Origin: Athripsodes cinereus
Taxonomy: Eukaryota > Arthropoda > Insecta > Trichoptera > Leptoceridae
Direction of reading: 5' to 3'
Assembly (NCBI GenBank): GCA_947579605.1
Contig: OX388305.1
Span: forward strand, 25,743,542 to 25,807,541
DNA length: 64,000 nucleotides
Positions 12,301 through 24,749 of the stretch are shown in pieces (within the stretch, counting starts at the first letter, position 1; the number at the start of each line of letters is the position of its first letter). The notes under the pieces are model-generated. The model saw nothing but the letters and a program-made list of their open reading frames with translations, made no database searches and was not told where the DNA came from. Made by a program: the position numbers and the translations under genes.

Positions 12301-12588
12301 CATGGGTAGCCAACATTTTCAGCAGCCGCGTCAAATTTTAGAAATTAGATTTTCTACTTTTCTACTCTAGAATATATGAAACATTTAATAAGTTTGCTTC
12401 ACTTTAAAATTTCTACCCCCAGTCTCCAAATTTCCAAAATGGTATAGGAATTTGAAATAATTCGCAAACTTCCCGGTTTTCTTTGGGAATATTTTTTTCG
12501 AAATTTTTCAAAAAAGTGTACATACCTACCTATCTTCGCGGGCCACAAGTAGGCACCCATCGGGCCACATACGGGTTGGCCACCCTTG
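12301..12588. mobile_element. hAT-like MITE, TIR CATGGGTAGCCAAC
   Basis: Left end CATGGGTAGCCAAC and right end GGTTGGCCACCCTTG are inverted repeats with few mismatches. The flanks ATTTCAAG and ATTTAAAA agree at 6 of 8 positions. The interior is noncoding, with a GC-richer subterminal part (GGGCCACA repeats at 12540-12570). 288 bp. Confidence 0.6.
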
Positions 12589-12699
12589 ATTTAAAAACTG
12601 TTGAAGGACGCCAGATTAAAATGATCAACTTTTAAAAGTCTTATTTTCAATTGTGTGGCTTTGCTGCATGACACAATTCGTATATCTGATTATTCTATC

Positions 12700-12760
12700 G
12701 CATTCTATCTTTTAAGGCCATCTACTCGTTTACGAGTGATCAGGTATATCTGATTAGAGT
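12700..12760 (-). repeat. Repeat containing the palindrome ACTCGTTTACGAGT
   Basis: The block TCTATCTTTTAAGGCCATCT with the palindrome and GATCAGGT recurs inverted at 51465-51530, and a decayed version lies at 13140-13195. Class unknown. Confidence 0.5.
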
Positions 12761-13976
12761 TAAATGATGAGTAAAAACAGATAAAATATATCGATTACCT
12801 ACATTTTCACTTCAACCTCTAATCAACAAATATTATATAAATTTTGATATAAAATACATTGTATAGGTACAATACATAGATATAATAAAATTATCAACAG
12901 AATCTTTTCAGGGACAGAGTCACCAGGTACCGTGACCTTAGATGATATTTATAATGACAATGAATGTTATTTTTTCCGCATGTTCATATAATGTATACGA
13001 GCAATATTTGATATCACGAAAAGGTAACTCTAAATTGATTGCTTTACGAGATATCTGCGAATAAATTCAACTTATTATTCGTATATTTATCAAATCATCA
13101 GAATATTACTGTGAGACACTATTATTTCAAAAGTTAGACAATTTCTATTCTATTCTATTTTTAAAAGACATACACTCGTTCACTAGTCACTAGAATACCT
13201 AAGATAGTTTATAATAAAAATGTCATTATCTCATTAAAACTTTTATTTAAATCATGACATAAATCACTAAAACAAATTTAGCATTACAACAAATTGAAAT
13301 TGAAAAAACTGAAATATTACTTTTTGGTAGGAATAAAATGAGATTGGTAAGTAAGTTTAAAATGATACGAACATTTTTATACTCCTGTGTCAATTGAGAA
13401 TCGTCAGTCAGCACTCGACTTACATCCAGATATTTTTTTGAATAATGAAATCTTAAAGCTTAAATTCAATTTCCTTAAACCGTTGTCTGGCGATTGATTA
13501 TATTTTGATTACAGCTATATTCTCCTATAATATTTTTTCATTGCAGAAGTAATTTACCGACAAGCCATATAAGTTCCATTAGCTTTTAGGGAGATAATGT
13601 TGACGCTTTCCCGTGGTGTCTTATTAGGATTTCATTACTGAAATAAATATTCTAGAAGATAAAATGTAAATTAATACTGATGGTGTCACAATACATTATC
13701 TAAATTAACCAGCAAGATAAGCAAATTTTATAGAAACCCAATTAATATTTATTCATTTCTCATTCAATTTACGGCAAACATTGCCATTTACAAGATATAT
13801 ATATACATACGAGAATATAAACATACAAACATATTAATTGGTGTAAAGTAATTCATATATACAACTCAAAGGATATCAAAAAAAGCAACCAAATATTATC
13901 TATATAAACATATATATTAAACAAATGTATAGGTAGTTACTATATATAGACAATCAAAAATCAAATTAGTAGGCAT

Positions 13977-14490
13977 CAGGGTTGCCAGGTGTTCGGTATT
14001 CTACCGAACCGTTCGGTATTTTAGCACCGTGTACGGTGTTCGGTATGACAAAAATACCGAAGTATTGGCGGTTCGGTATTTTTTTCTGATTAATTTTTCT
14101 CCCTAATAAACAACATAAGCGCTAACTTGAAAAAGATCATTAAAACGATAATGGCAGTACCAATGTAGTAATGCTTATGTGGAAAGAGTATTTAGCCATA
14201 TGAATTATTTGTGGACGAACAGCCGTAATAAATTAAGTGTGGACATGGCTGAATCATGTATACAATGTAATATCAGTCTGACATGTTGCGAAATGCATGG
14301 GCAGTTAAAGCAAATAAGACGTATTGCTGAAAGCGTGCATTAGTGAGAAAAAATATAATATTTATAAGTTAGGGCAGCTAGTTGGTTTTGTGCAATGGCA
14401 CTTTGTATTTCTAAGTCATAATATAGTTCAACGATTTAAACTTTTTTTGCCCAATGTTCGGTATTTTTTGGAGAAGACCTGGCAACCCTG
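13977..14490. mobile_element. hAT MITE with TTCGGTATT subterminal repeats, TSD GTAGGCAT
   Basis: A perfect 8-bp duplication GTAGGCAT (13969-13976, 14491-14498) brackets 514 bp with termini CAGGGTTGCCAGGT and its reverse complement. The left 110 bases hold five or more copies of GTTCGGTAT on either strand (for example 13991, 14010, 14039, 14069) and the right end holds another at 14457. Such subterminal arrays are typical transposase-binding sites in hAT elements. There is no transposase ORF. The perfect duplication suggests a fairly recent insertion. Confidence 0.9.
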
Positions 14491-14747
14491 GTAGGCATCC
14501 ATATGAAACAGTCCCACAATACTGCAAATAATGTTTAAAAGAAAAAACAATATGTAACTATGTATATCTGAGCATCAGTAGGCAGGCAAGCACACATGCA
14601 ACAACAACCAAGAGGAGCAAAACTGACCAATACCAATATTGTAATAATCAGCCTTGTGATTGTATCTAGCTTTTGAAATTTTATTAAAGAAAATACTCTT
14701 TAGGATGTTTATGTACCTACATGAAACATATTTAATATTGTCACTAT

Positions 14748-14830
14748 ACTACTACACCATCACGGCATATACGAGTACAATTAGTGGATTGATCAATTGC
14801 ACGTAACAAACATGCAAGCCATCAGATTTG
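14748..14830 (-). repeat. R1 retroposon fragment
   Basis: ACTACTACACCATCACGGCA tail side, then diverged sequence and ACAAACATGCAAGCCATC. The distal part is lost. Confidence 0.5.
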
Positions 14831-16440
14831 AATTGTAATAATTAATCCACTTCATCTTTTCTTAAACCCTGATCCGTCTTAAATGAAGATGTCCACTTAA
14901 TACAATGTACATGAAAGTTCTCAGAGCTAGATTTTATAGTTTACCCATATAACTTCTGAGCCCATTTTTAGTTAAATAATTCGCTTTATAGGGCACCCGT
15001 TTTGAAACCCTTTTTAAATTCGGTCTTGTATTTTTATTACAAATTAACCTTTGAAGGGATTACTGTCCTTAACAATTCAACCGGTAGTCAGACATCATTT
15101 AAACGGGAGATTTACTTTTCTCTTGAGATCATTTCAGTGAAATCGGATATGATTTTTTTCATTTATTTCCGTAAATATGACAAGAAAAAACATACTACCT
15201 ACTACAAAAATCTACTAACTAAACATTACTAACGACTATATATTTTTTTTTGTTCATGAAATATTTTTTAACAATATGTATCACAAATCCAAAATATAAC
15301 CATTAATTTTTCCGTGGATAGATACTCGTCCCCTGTCAGTCTAATTATGCTGGTATAAGGGGAGCATCTCATTATTACTTCATATATGCACTATTTATTA
15401 CAGTTTCATTATAGTCTTAATTTTATTTCATTATTACAGTGTTATGTAATTTTATTTCTATACTTATTGTTATGACACTATTTTATAACAGTCTTAAGAC
15501 TCTCACTCGCTTTTAAAATTAAATCTTAAAACACATATTCCAAAAATAAAATCTTAAAACACATATTCTTATAACAATCATAGAAAATGGAATTTATTGC
15601 CTCACTAGACTTGAGTATGACTAAGGTAGATTTACGTTACTTTATTTTGTATAGGTATATAAGTTATACCTATGTGTTTACGTAGCTGTTATATATAATA
15701 TAAAGGGTCAATAATTGTAAATAATCTAACGTGACAATTTATGTAATTGAACATTGTCACTTGCCATTGTCATCAATATGAAACAATTATAGGAACGATA
15801 ATAAAAAAAAATCATTTATGTAGAAACCTCAAAGCAGATTACATCTACAAGCTATGAAACGTAAGTTGAAATATTTTTTGTATAACATTTTACTGACACC
15901 TGAACAAATAATTTATTTTATCGTACAGATTATATTACCTTTATTTTCATGAGATATCAACACATTACTGACAACTTGAAAACCTTTTATCTATTAAGAA
16001 TATACCACTCTCTAAAAATACTTGCATTTTTAAAATTATCACTCTTCAATCAAGTATCAATAACCTTTAATTTGAATTAATAATCAGTGTAATAAATAAT
16101 AATAATTATCGGGGAAAAATATTTTTAAAAATGTATCAAATTAGCAATTATCTTAAATTAACACAAACATTCGTGTCTTTAATTGAATAAATATCACATA
16201 TTAATACCGTGTTTTTATCACAAAATTCTTCAACACATTTCTTCTACAGCGTTCTAGAGAGAATCCACTTGTTAAAAAGTACCTAAGTAATATTTTTTTT
16301 TATTTTTTAACAAGTGGATGTTATTTTTATTTGATAACGATATTATTGCACAAAATTAAGGACCAACTTATATAAAAAAAAATTTAATGTAAAAAAACAA
16401 GACATGATACGAGTTTTTTTTTGTATATATTATACTCGTA
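14831..16440. other. AT-rich stretch with one perfect hairpin
   Basis: No gene recognised. A perfect 16-bp inverted repeat, ATCCACTTGTTAAAAA at 16263-16278 and its complement at 16304-16319, may be a small foldback element. Two near-identical 20-mers around 15520-15565 (ATCTTAAAACACATATTC) form a local duplication. Confidence 0.5.
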
Positions 16441-16461
16441 CCATTATATGTGCAACTTATA

Positions 16462-17319
16462 TATATAATGAGTTACAATCCATTGGATTGGTCTGCAACG
16501 AGTTTTGACTTATTTCTCCACTCCTCCCTATTCTCAGCCAGTCTCTTCAACTCCATATATGAGCCACAGCTCATGTCCCTCTTCAGTTGGTCCATATAGG
16601 CGTCTCTCGGTTGACCTCTGCCATTTGTGCCTTCGGTCCTGCCCTCTGCGATTGCGATGAGCAGTCCTGGGTGCCTGATGTTGTGGCCAATCCAATTAGC
16701 TCGTTGTTGGCAGATTCTTTTGAGGAGTTGCCTTTTTTCGCCAACCCTGGTTAACACTTCTTCGTTTTCGACGTGTTCCGACCAATGAATCTTCAGCATG
16801 CGTCTGTAGCACCACATTTCAAGTGCCGCTAACCGTCCGCTTTCCCTCTTGCTGATGGTTCACGTCTCGCACCCATATAGCAAAATGCTCCACACAAAGG
16901 CTTTAGTGAGATTCTTCCTCACGCTTAGATCAATATTAAGTGATTCTAATATTTTGGATTTTTTTGTTAAAGGCAATTCGTGCCTGGTTTATTCTGCTCA
17001 CAATTTCTGATTTGGAGCGGCCGTCCTGTTTTATTCTGCTACCCAAGTACACGAATTCTCTTACTTGTTTGATGCTTACTCCATTTATGGCAATGTTCGC
17101 AGTCGCTTCCTCCCTTCCAACGACCATACATTTTGTTTTATCTTTATTTATTTTCATGTTGTACTTTGACAACAGTATACTTTCCATTTTTCCTAAGGCT
17201 TCGTTCAGCTCCATCTCGGAGTCTGCGAGCAGTGCTATGTCGTCAGCATATCTAATCATGTCGACCTTTTTCCCATTTATTTTTACTCCTGTCCAGTTCT
17301 TCATTTCTTCTCTGAGTTC
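16462..17319 (-). mobile_element. 5'-truncated non-LTR retrotransposon, TSD ATGTGCAACTTATA
   Basis: A perfect 14-bp duplication (16448-16461, 17320-17333) frames an 858-bp minus-strand insert. It encodes the C-terminal half of a reverse transcriptase: RYADDIALLAD with the catalytic YADD at 17239-17250, CMVVGREEA, then YLGSRIKQDGRSKSEI, the LLYGCET block, and the IGHNIRHPGLL tail domain ending at LVADQSNGL (stop near 16473). The reading frame is broken by a frameshift near 16936 and a Trp-to-stop change after GCET near 16862. The clade is probably RTE-like but is not proved. A second copy lies at 7679-8215. Confidence 0.9.
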
Positions 17320-17439
17320 ATGTGCAACTTATAGGTGCGTATTTATGTACTTATACTTAGTGCTATTTTTAATTAACCGAATGATGCCTGTAATATTTAA
17401 TTGTTTTTCTATTGGATTGTTATTGGTTTTGTTCTGTTA

Positions 17440-17572
17440 TGGTGTGATTTGTTTTGTCTTTGATTGAAGTGTATACATTTTTTGATGCTTGATGACTGTA
17501 TAATGTTGTGAATTTGTCATGTATTGTAACAGGCAATGCCGTTTATTGTCCAAAATAAATAAATAAATAATA
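17440..17572 (+). repeat. Probable LINE 3'UTR relic
   Basis: Ends in GGCAATGCCGTTTATTGTCC followed by AAAATAAATAAATAAATAA. This is the look of a non-LTR 3' end; no coding part remains. Confidence 0.3.
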
Positions 17573-19262
17573 ATATTATAATATTATTAAATTTCCTGTC
17601 CGTTTGTATAAAAGATTATTTCAGTACATTGTGTTTTTCCTAATAACAAATAATTATTTTACATTCAAATTTATAAAACTTCTCACCTGCTTGATAAGAG
17701 TGCACTCATATAACATATGAAATATTGGTTATTATTTTCCAAGTATATTTTGGGACCAATTTCAAATACAATGACATATATAAAAGCTATAAAATAATTA
17801 AAATATTTAAACATAAACTAGTCATGTAGTTAATACCGTGGTAAAAAAAATGAATTAACATGATATTAAATTTCCCCATTTGTAGTTTATTTTCTCAGCC
17901 CCAGGGCTACAAACGGGTACACTGGGTATTTGCCTAAGGCGCAGAATTTTACAAGACCAATAATAGAAAATATTTCTTAACAATACCGGGAGATCGTGAA
18001 ACAAGTTAAATTTTTATACCAAATCGAAAATCGAAGATTTAATTTTAAATGCAAGTAAAATTCTCAAAACTGAGAATTTTACTTATTACTGAGAATTTTA
18101 CTATTTACTATAAACTGAGAATTTTACCTATTTTTATTTATTTTTTATTATGTTTGCAAAACAGAAGGTATTAGTGTGAAAACGGAGCCAATAGATTATT
18201 TTGCCTAGGGCGTCTTCTATTCTAGCTAGGGCACATTTTTTAAAGATATTTAATAAAATTACTTCTTCTCGATTTCAAAAAAGTTACTTTCTCGCGATCG
18301 TGTATGTAATGACAGTTAGACGATTTCAACACAATCCCACGAAATCGAGTAGGTAACTGTCAAAACGACGTCAAGAGTACCAATTTTCAAATTTTACACG
18401 ATTTCACATGTTCTTCAAATCAACACTCGATTTCAATGCATTTTGGCTCTAGCGTCGAATTTGAAGAGTACCATTTTGAAATTTTACGATTTTGGGATTG
18501 GGATCGAGTATCAAGAGTAACACTGCTGGTCTGCTTTGAAATATTTACATTATTGATTATTGATATACCTGATTTTACATTTCCTGCAATTCTATAAAAA
18601 AATAAATAAAAACTTTGTATTGTGTTGAGTATTTGTTTCTTCTAATAATTAAAATGAATCATTTAAGTTTATATCCTTTTCTAGAATTAAAAAACATGTT
18701 TGTTTGATTTATATTATAGAACGTGATGTTACAAAAACTAATCATCAATTAGCATGATTCTCGAAGAAAAACAAGATAATTATAATGTGTTGTCATAACA
18801 GACTATATATCTTTATCTAGCACTTGTAATAAGTATTTTTATTTTATTAGCAAACAAGGACTTATTTTTTATTATCTAGATTTAAACCCATCTTTGAAAA
18901 ACTTTTTAAATTAAATCTTCATAATTCTGAACTAGTTACTCTTATCGAAGGAAAACCCGCCGCATTTTAAAAATAACTTTCTCAATATTTCACTGTATTA
19001 AGTTAATATTTTATAATAATGGCACGTGGAAATGATGCAAGATTGCAAAGAGAACATTTATTTATTGTTTATCCGTTAAATGTGCCTGTAGCGGATATTA
19101 GTGGATACTAACGAGCAAACTCAATTTTGTTTGTTCAGGCTTGTTTATTTCTTCATAATACGTATTTTTGGTGTAATGCTCTTGACGCGGATCTTACGAG
19201 TATCTAGTTACAAACGTCTAATTAGCCCTCAGAAAAATAACTAAGTATTTATCTAGTAATAA
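17573..19262. other. AT-rich stretch with old repeat debris
   Basis: Includes three near-tandem copies of CTGAGAATTTTA at about 18068-18130 inside a block bounded by CAGGGCTACAAACGGG (17896) and GCCTAGGGCG (18204), possibly an old hAT-like insertion. A less AT-rich patch at 18240-18540 carries repeated CGATTTCA/CGAAATCGAGTA motifs. No gene recognised. Confidence 0.35.
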
Positions 19263-19400
19263 TTAGTTTTGGGTTAGTTGGAAGAGATTGCGTTTTTGCA
19301 ATAAACACGCCCTCTGTATACTGATAATTTAAATATCTTCTTTCTGTGGAATCGTTTGTAATGAATATGAAGTAAAGAATGAATAAATAATAATAAATAA
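19263..19400 (+). repeat. LINE 3'UTR family (TTAGTTGGAAGAGATTGCG), plus
   Basis: GGGTTAGTTGGAAGAGATTG, GCAATAAACACGCCCTCTG, then GAATGAATAAATAATAA. A diverged relative of the block at 9860. Confidence 0.55.
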
Positions 19401-20261
19401 AAATTAAAAATATTAAAAGTGTGTAAACCGTTTTGCAGACCTTCAGTAAGATTATCAGCTATTCGATTTCTGCAGCTTATTTGTAAGTTAATAGATGTTT
19501 CTGTCTCACTTAAAAATATTCTAGATAAGATTTGTATCGGGAGTGGCACCCTAGTAACACGTGTTTTTGCAAAATATCTCCCATTTCCATGGCAACATGA
19601 CTATGGCCTCCGAATGATTTTCCTTCTTGAATATAAAATTATTTTTAAATTAATATCGAGTCATCGGACGAGCTACATCCATACATAGTTATTAATGAGT
19701 ATAATAAATAAATAAATAATAAAATGCATAGTTATTAATGAGTATAATAAATAACTGGTCAATACTTATAAAAATGCAAAGTAAAATATTTGCAAAGCCT
19801 TTCCTTCATAGGTGCGATACGAGTATGGAGTTACCATAAAAAAATGACAATACACATTAAAAAAACGAATGATGGGCTTTGTATCGAAAGTCGACAAAAC
19901 AAAAATATTGGAAAGTTACAAACACACATAAGATACCAGACGCTGCCAACGTTTTAATCGATTCAAACTCTAACGGTTATAGATATTATTTTAACAAATA
20001 TTGGGTTTGAAATTTAAGTGCTGAAATAGCTCAACTTTTTAACGAAAACATTTTCTGTTCATGGTGCTCGCTGTTGGAATAGATAACCTTCTAGCATAAG
20101 TTAACTCGCCACTCTTCACGCTTTCAAGCGGACAGTCAAAGACCATTTTATCACTCAAAATTTGTATGTCTCCTAGTCCCTTTTCTTATCTATTCTACCC
20201 TGTTATACATCCTCTTTTCCTTCCTTCCAGGCTTTTTGTGAAAGATTATTTAATTTAGATT

Positions 20262-20376
20262 AGTTGGAAGAAATTGCACCTCAGCAATAAACTAGCCCTC
20301 TGTATATTACATGATTTTATTTTCTTTAAATGTATTTTTGTAAGGTAAAGAATAAATAAATGAATAAGTATTTATG
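20262..20376 (+). repeat. LINE 3'UTR family, plus
   Basis: TTAGATTAGTTGGAAGAAAT, GCAATAAACTAGCCCTCTG, then AAAGAATAAATAAATGAATAAG. Same organisation as 19263. Confidence 0.55.
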
Positions 20377-20597
20377 CACATGTTGACTACAATTGGATAT
20401 CATAATACATAAAACGAACTTTACATTTCTTTTGACTTATATCAAACTAACAAAAAACTTCCGCGGGTGATACCATTCATTTTTGTGTTACTTGTCGATA
20501 CGTGAACAAAAACAGGTAATTAGATTTTTCTAGCCCGAATTTCGTTGAAGACAATAAATAAATAAGTCGTACTCGTGTTATCTATCGTATATACTTT

Positions 20598-20680
20598 ATC
20601 TTTACCCTTTCCTTGTAAGTTTTCATGTGCTCTTTTAAAGTTGAGTAATCGTAAAACATTACGCTCAAAACTTTTCTACA
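20598..20680 (+). repeat. R1 retroposon, distal fragment
   Basis: CTTGTAAGTTTTCATGTGCT, AGTAATCGTAAAACATTACG. This resembles the 5' part of the fuller plus-oriented copy at 61128. Confidence 0.4.
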
Positions 20681-21432
20681 TTTTTAATTCAAAAATAAGA
20701 TATTGCATCTATTCCAAATATCTATTATTAAGCGAAGGCAATAAATATTAGGTCATTAGAAACACTTGCTTACAGTTACTAACCTAGTTCTGGAAAACAA
20801 GTTAATATTATGATAAATTGTTTAAGGAACTTAATAATATTGTTATGAAAATAAAAGGTTTATCAAATAAATAGAATGAACAAAGAAAACAAATTAATTT
20901 AAACGGAGTAAAACACTGTTTCCCCTTATGTACCAAATATTTCAAACTTATGCAGCTTATTATAATATGTCTGACAGTTTAGTATTATATTAAGCATTTA
21001 TCCAATGCTGATTGCCTTGTAATTAACAGTAATATCGGTGATACTTATATCTTCGTACCGTAAGTAAGTTATCTGTATTTATTACAACAATCTTAACTAT
21101 TTATCGATAGAAGTAAACAACAAAGGTCACATGCAAAGAATAATATTATTAAATTGATAATGAATACCAATCTACATAATACGCACACAGTACAGACCTG
21201 TCTATCCACAATGTGCATTTGCAGTTCTAGACTGTACGAGCTAATAATAAATTTATTTTAAACAACCTCATTAATGTAAATAATTGAAGCCTTGAAATAT
21301 AAAATCAGTTATCTAACTCGATTTTGATAAAGCAAAGTAATAGGTATATTTCGAAAAATAAAACAAGTATTTTATGAATAATATATCTGCTTTATCGATG
21401 ACTATTTTTTTATTTATTTTATGCCTCTTTTT
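20681..21432. other. AT-rich stretch, nothing recognised
   Basis: No coding signal, paired repeat or RNA gene seen. Confidence 0.5.
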
Positions 21433-21530
21433 CTGCTACTACACCGTCATGGCATATCGCGCGATAGCCAGTGGACTAAATACATGTAATAAATATGCAG
21501 AGTCTCATCTCCGTGCCAATGAAGAAATAT
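21433..21530 (-). repeat. R1 retroposon fragment
   Basis: CTGCTACTACACCGTCATGG, then CATGTAATAAATATGCAGAG and TCTCCGTGCCAATGAAG. Confidence 0.55.
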
Positions 21531-23440
21531 ATTAAGATGATTGAGATTCAGTATTTTCTTCCCTTAATACTATTGCCAAACTATAGTTGTGTTATTTTAA
21601 AAATATATAATAAACCATAGTGAAAATATATTAGGTATCCACAATGGATAGTGAGAGTTTGTCGCATTATTGCGATTTTGTCTTATACATTCTACGACAT
21701 ATTATTAGTCAACTTAATTACATTGAATGATAAATATTTTTATAATGTTTTTTGGTATCCACGTGTCTGTTTTCGGTACTTAAAATCGCCAGGTAAAACT
21801 AAGATAATTGCCATAGGGTGCGAGATATGTGAAAAAACATCTTTTTCAAACATATTTTTGAATACCAATATTTTTGAGTGAAATATAAAATAGGTATGCG
21901 TATCTCATTACATTGTCTTGACATAGTCGATTATGTATTATTCTTGCTAACAGTACAAACAAATAGGTATATATGTATATAAAAGTTGGCAATGCTTCAT
22001 CATTTTTATTAATATTCCAAATACTTTTCAAACCAGATACCTACCAATACAAAAGATGCGATGAACGATTAACGATAAATAGACGCATATTTAGGATTAT
22101 ATTATTACTAAGCGTATGTCAACTAACGATACTAAATAACTTCATAATCGCTGTTTTATATCAACTTAAGTGTATTTTATGTTGTAAAGAACGTATTCAG
22201 GCAGGTAATCTTGATTACAGCTACGTGTAGATGTGTGAACTCTTTATAGCTACTGCTTTGATTTACCTGCAAATTATCAACAATGTGTTTTTTAAGACAA
22301 TGCGCTTGCCTTATCTACAACAAATAAATTTATATTATGTACGCCAATATACTTTTATTTGTATTACAATACATACACTTATTGACGTGCATATACACAT
22401 ATCAATCGTTTTTATTTCCTACTCGCGAGGAATACCTCGCAGTAACTGGATTTTATTACCATTTTCTATACGAAACATATGAATATGCTTTCTTTACCTT
22501 TTGCAGTATTTTTGATATTATTTACTATAAATTTTATGTGGCATCGTCATCGATTTTTTTTCTTAGTACTAATAACTGCTCTCAATCTCCACTCAAACTC
22601 TCGTCCTGCCTGATAGTCACTGAATTTCTTCCGGAATTACGTTATGGTTCTCCAAACTATTTCATACATAGTCGTTGGAGAATCCTTTGTTGGGGTCGTA
22701 TGGTTGGAAGATTTTTCTTCGCAAAATATGAATAAAATAATCTTATCCAACACTGATTTTTAAATACAAATTGTTTAGATTACTTGTCAATTGGATGATC
22801 TATAATTCCTAATATTGTAGTTCCAGTTCCATTCAAATGTATTTACACCGAGCTTTATACTTCAGATAGATAGTTTAGAATGACTGACATTTGTGGTCTG
22901 TTGTACTGTGTTATTCCAAAGAGTCTTTTTGACTGTAAAGCTTAGACAGATTTAATGAGATATTAATCCTCATCTTGTTATCTCAATGCTTTCTCTGCCA
23001 AGCTGTTTTCATTGTATCCTTATTTGACAGCCTTTGATAATCAAGTAAGATTTTGGTTTTACAAAAGATAATACAGCAGGTTAATTACATACGAAACATT
23101 ATTTGAAATTAACACACTTAAATATTATGTTCCTATCCTATTATACAGAATGTATTTAATCCTACATCATCTTTCAGATGCTCCTGAATCTGTCATAATA
23201 ATAATATCATCTTAAAAACAATGACGAGGGTTTTATGTAACTAAAAAACTGCCAACGCAAAGACTACTGATACTCATCGAATCGATGTCAGATCCAATAT
23301 GTTCGTAAGAGATTACTTTCATGAACTTTTTACTACAAAAAAAGTCGAACTTTTTTGTATTCATCCCTTTTCTGAAATTTCACTTTAAAAGTTGAACAAC
23401 TGTTTACAGATTTATTTCATTTCTTTTAGACGATAGAGAT
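21531..23440. other. AT-rich stretch with chance ORFs
   Basis: Several ORFs of 60-132 codons occur here, but they are Tyr/Phe/Ile-rich translations of AT-rich DNA with no domain or splice context. No gene called. Confidence 0.5.
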
Positions 23441-23464
23441 ATAACAATACAAATATATATATAT

Positions 23465-23502
23465 GAACTGTCCAGTTCATATATATATGAACTGGACAGT
23501 TC
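23465..23502. repeat. Perfect 38-bp palindrome
   Basis: GAACTGTCCAGTTC, then an ATATATATAT core, then GAACTGGACAGTTC. It is self-complementary over all 38 bases. Related GAACTGGACA text near 23828-23860 suggests an old TIR element spanning about 23440-23860. Confidence 0.85.
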
Positions 23503-24749
23503 CACAACTCATCAAGTCGAATATTTCGTAAATTTTGATTTAATTGGTAATATATATAATCAACTCCACACTATCAATTCCACAAACAAATAACTATAAT
23601 ATACTCGGTTCCCTTTATATATTAAATATTAAGTTATTGAATTAGAAATAATGTAGGTACCTGTTTTCTATTCCACAAATTATTTTTATTGAATTTCCAA
23701 TTGTTTAACTACTGAACAAAGACAACATAACGCCTCTAACTTTCTTTATATTTTTAAAGCATGATATAAATATACCAAATCACAAAAATGGCTATTTCTC
23801 GAATATATAACATTTTGACTTGTTGCGGAACTGGACTTGTTATAGAACTGGACAGTCGATATAATCGAGCTCTGTTCATTGACTTATATGATGTTTTGTA
23901 TTTTGTATACGATAATCAAATACATGTAAACTGTACAATGTTGGGAAAAGATAATAATTTATCATCTTAAATTTAATTCAATGGATTATATTTCGTTACA
24001 TCAATAATTTAGTGACGCAACCAAGGAAAAACTGAATAAACATTTATTTAAATTGTACTAGTAATTTTAAAAAACATATTTCAACAAAAAATATAATGAG
24101 TTCCTCAGCACTTAATGATGTTTTAAATTTATTCAATTCAATAAATATTGATATTACACTTTTATTTCAATATGAATAAACATTGTTTTTTATTTTTTTC
24201 ACAGGTTGGCAGACTTCGCCTCAACGTAAAATATTTTAATTCACCACAAGTACAGTGTTTGGCTCAGTGAACGGACTTGAAATAAAGAAAATGTGTCTAG
24301 TTTGTAAAATTATTTCCTCTCAATTCTTCAAATATAAACACAATATGTTTGATTAATCAAAATAAACAGACAAAAAATGTGTGATGTAAAAAGATAACAC
24401 GCGTGGGTAGTGTATTTATTTACTTAGAACTATTTTTTCATTACTATGAGAAGTTTTTTTTTAGTTCTTTTTGTTAATCTCGTTGTGTTAACTATAATTT
24501 TTATATGTGCTTAAAATAATAAAAAATAATAATAAAAGTTATTTCATTTGACCAAAAATATCAGTTAATATTGGCCTAATTTCCGATCAACGGTACAAGG
24601 AATTATTTAAAGTATTTGTGTTGATAAATATTGATAATAATAAATTTATCAGTAGTAGATAAATAATAAATATCTTCACACTGTGAGACATCGTGTGTTT
24701 TGTTTGTTTGAGAACGAGTTAGTGTTTTTTTAGTGGTTAAATTTTCAAA
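23503..24749. other. Upstream of the transporter start; possible 5'UTR
   Basis: TTTTTTATTTTTTTCACAG at 24186-24204 is a good acceptor. If used, 24205-24749 would be 5'UTR joined to the first coding exon. Only this acceptor-like sequence and the absence of an in-frame upstream ORF support it. Confidence 0.3.

Noticed and set aside
13977..14490. CRISPR-like array of TTCGGTATT repeats
   Set aside because: Repeats are short, in both orientations and irregularly spaced, inside an element with hAT termini and an 8-bp duplication; this is eukaryotic DNA.
16940..17467. 175-codon plus ORF
   Set aside because: Antisense to the minus-strand RT fragment containing YADD; hydrophobic only because of strand complement.
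22337..22735. 132-codon plus ORF as a host gene
   Set aside because: Tyr/Phe/Ile-rich composition expected from AT-rich DNA, no domain, no splice context, overlaps other chance ORFs.
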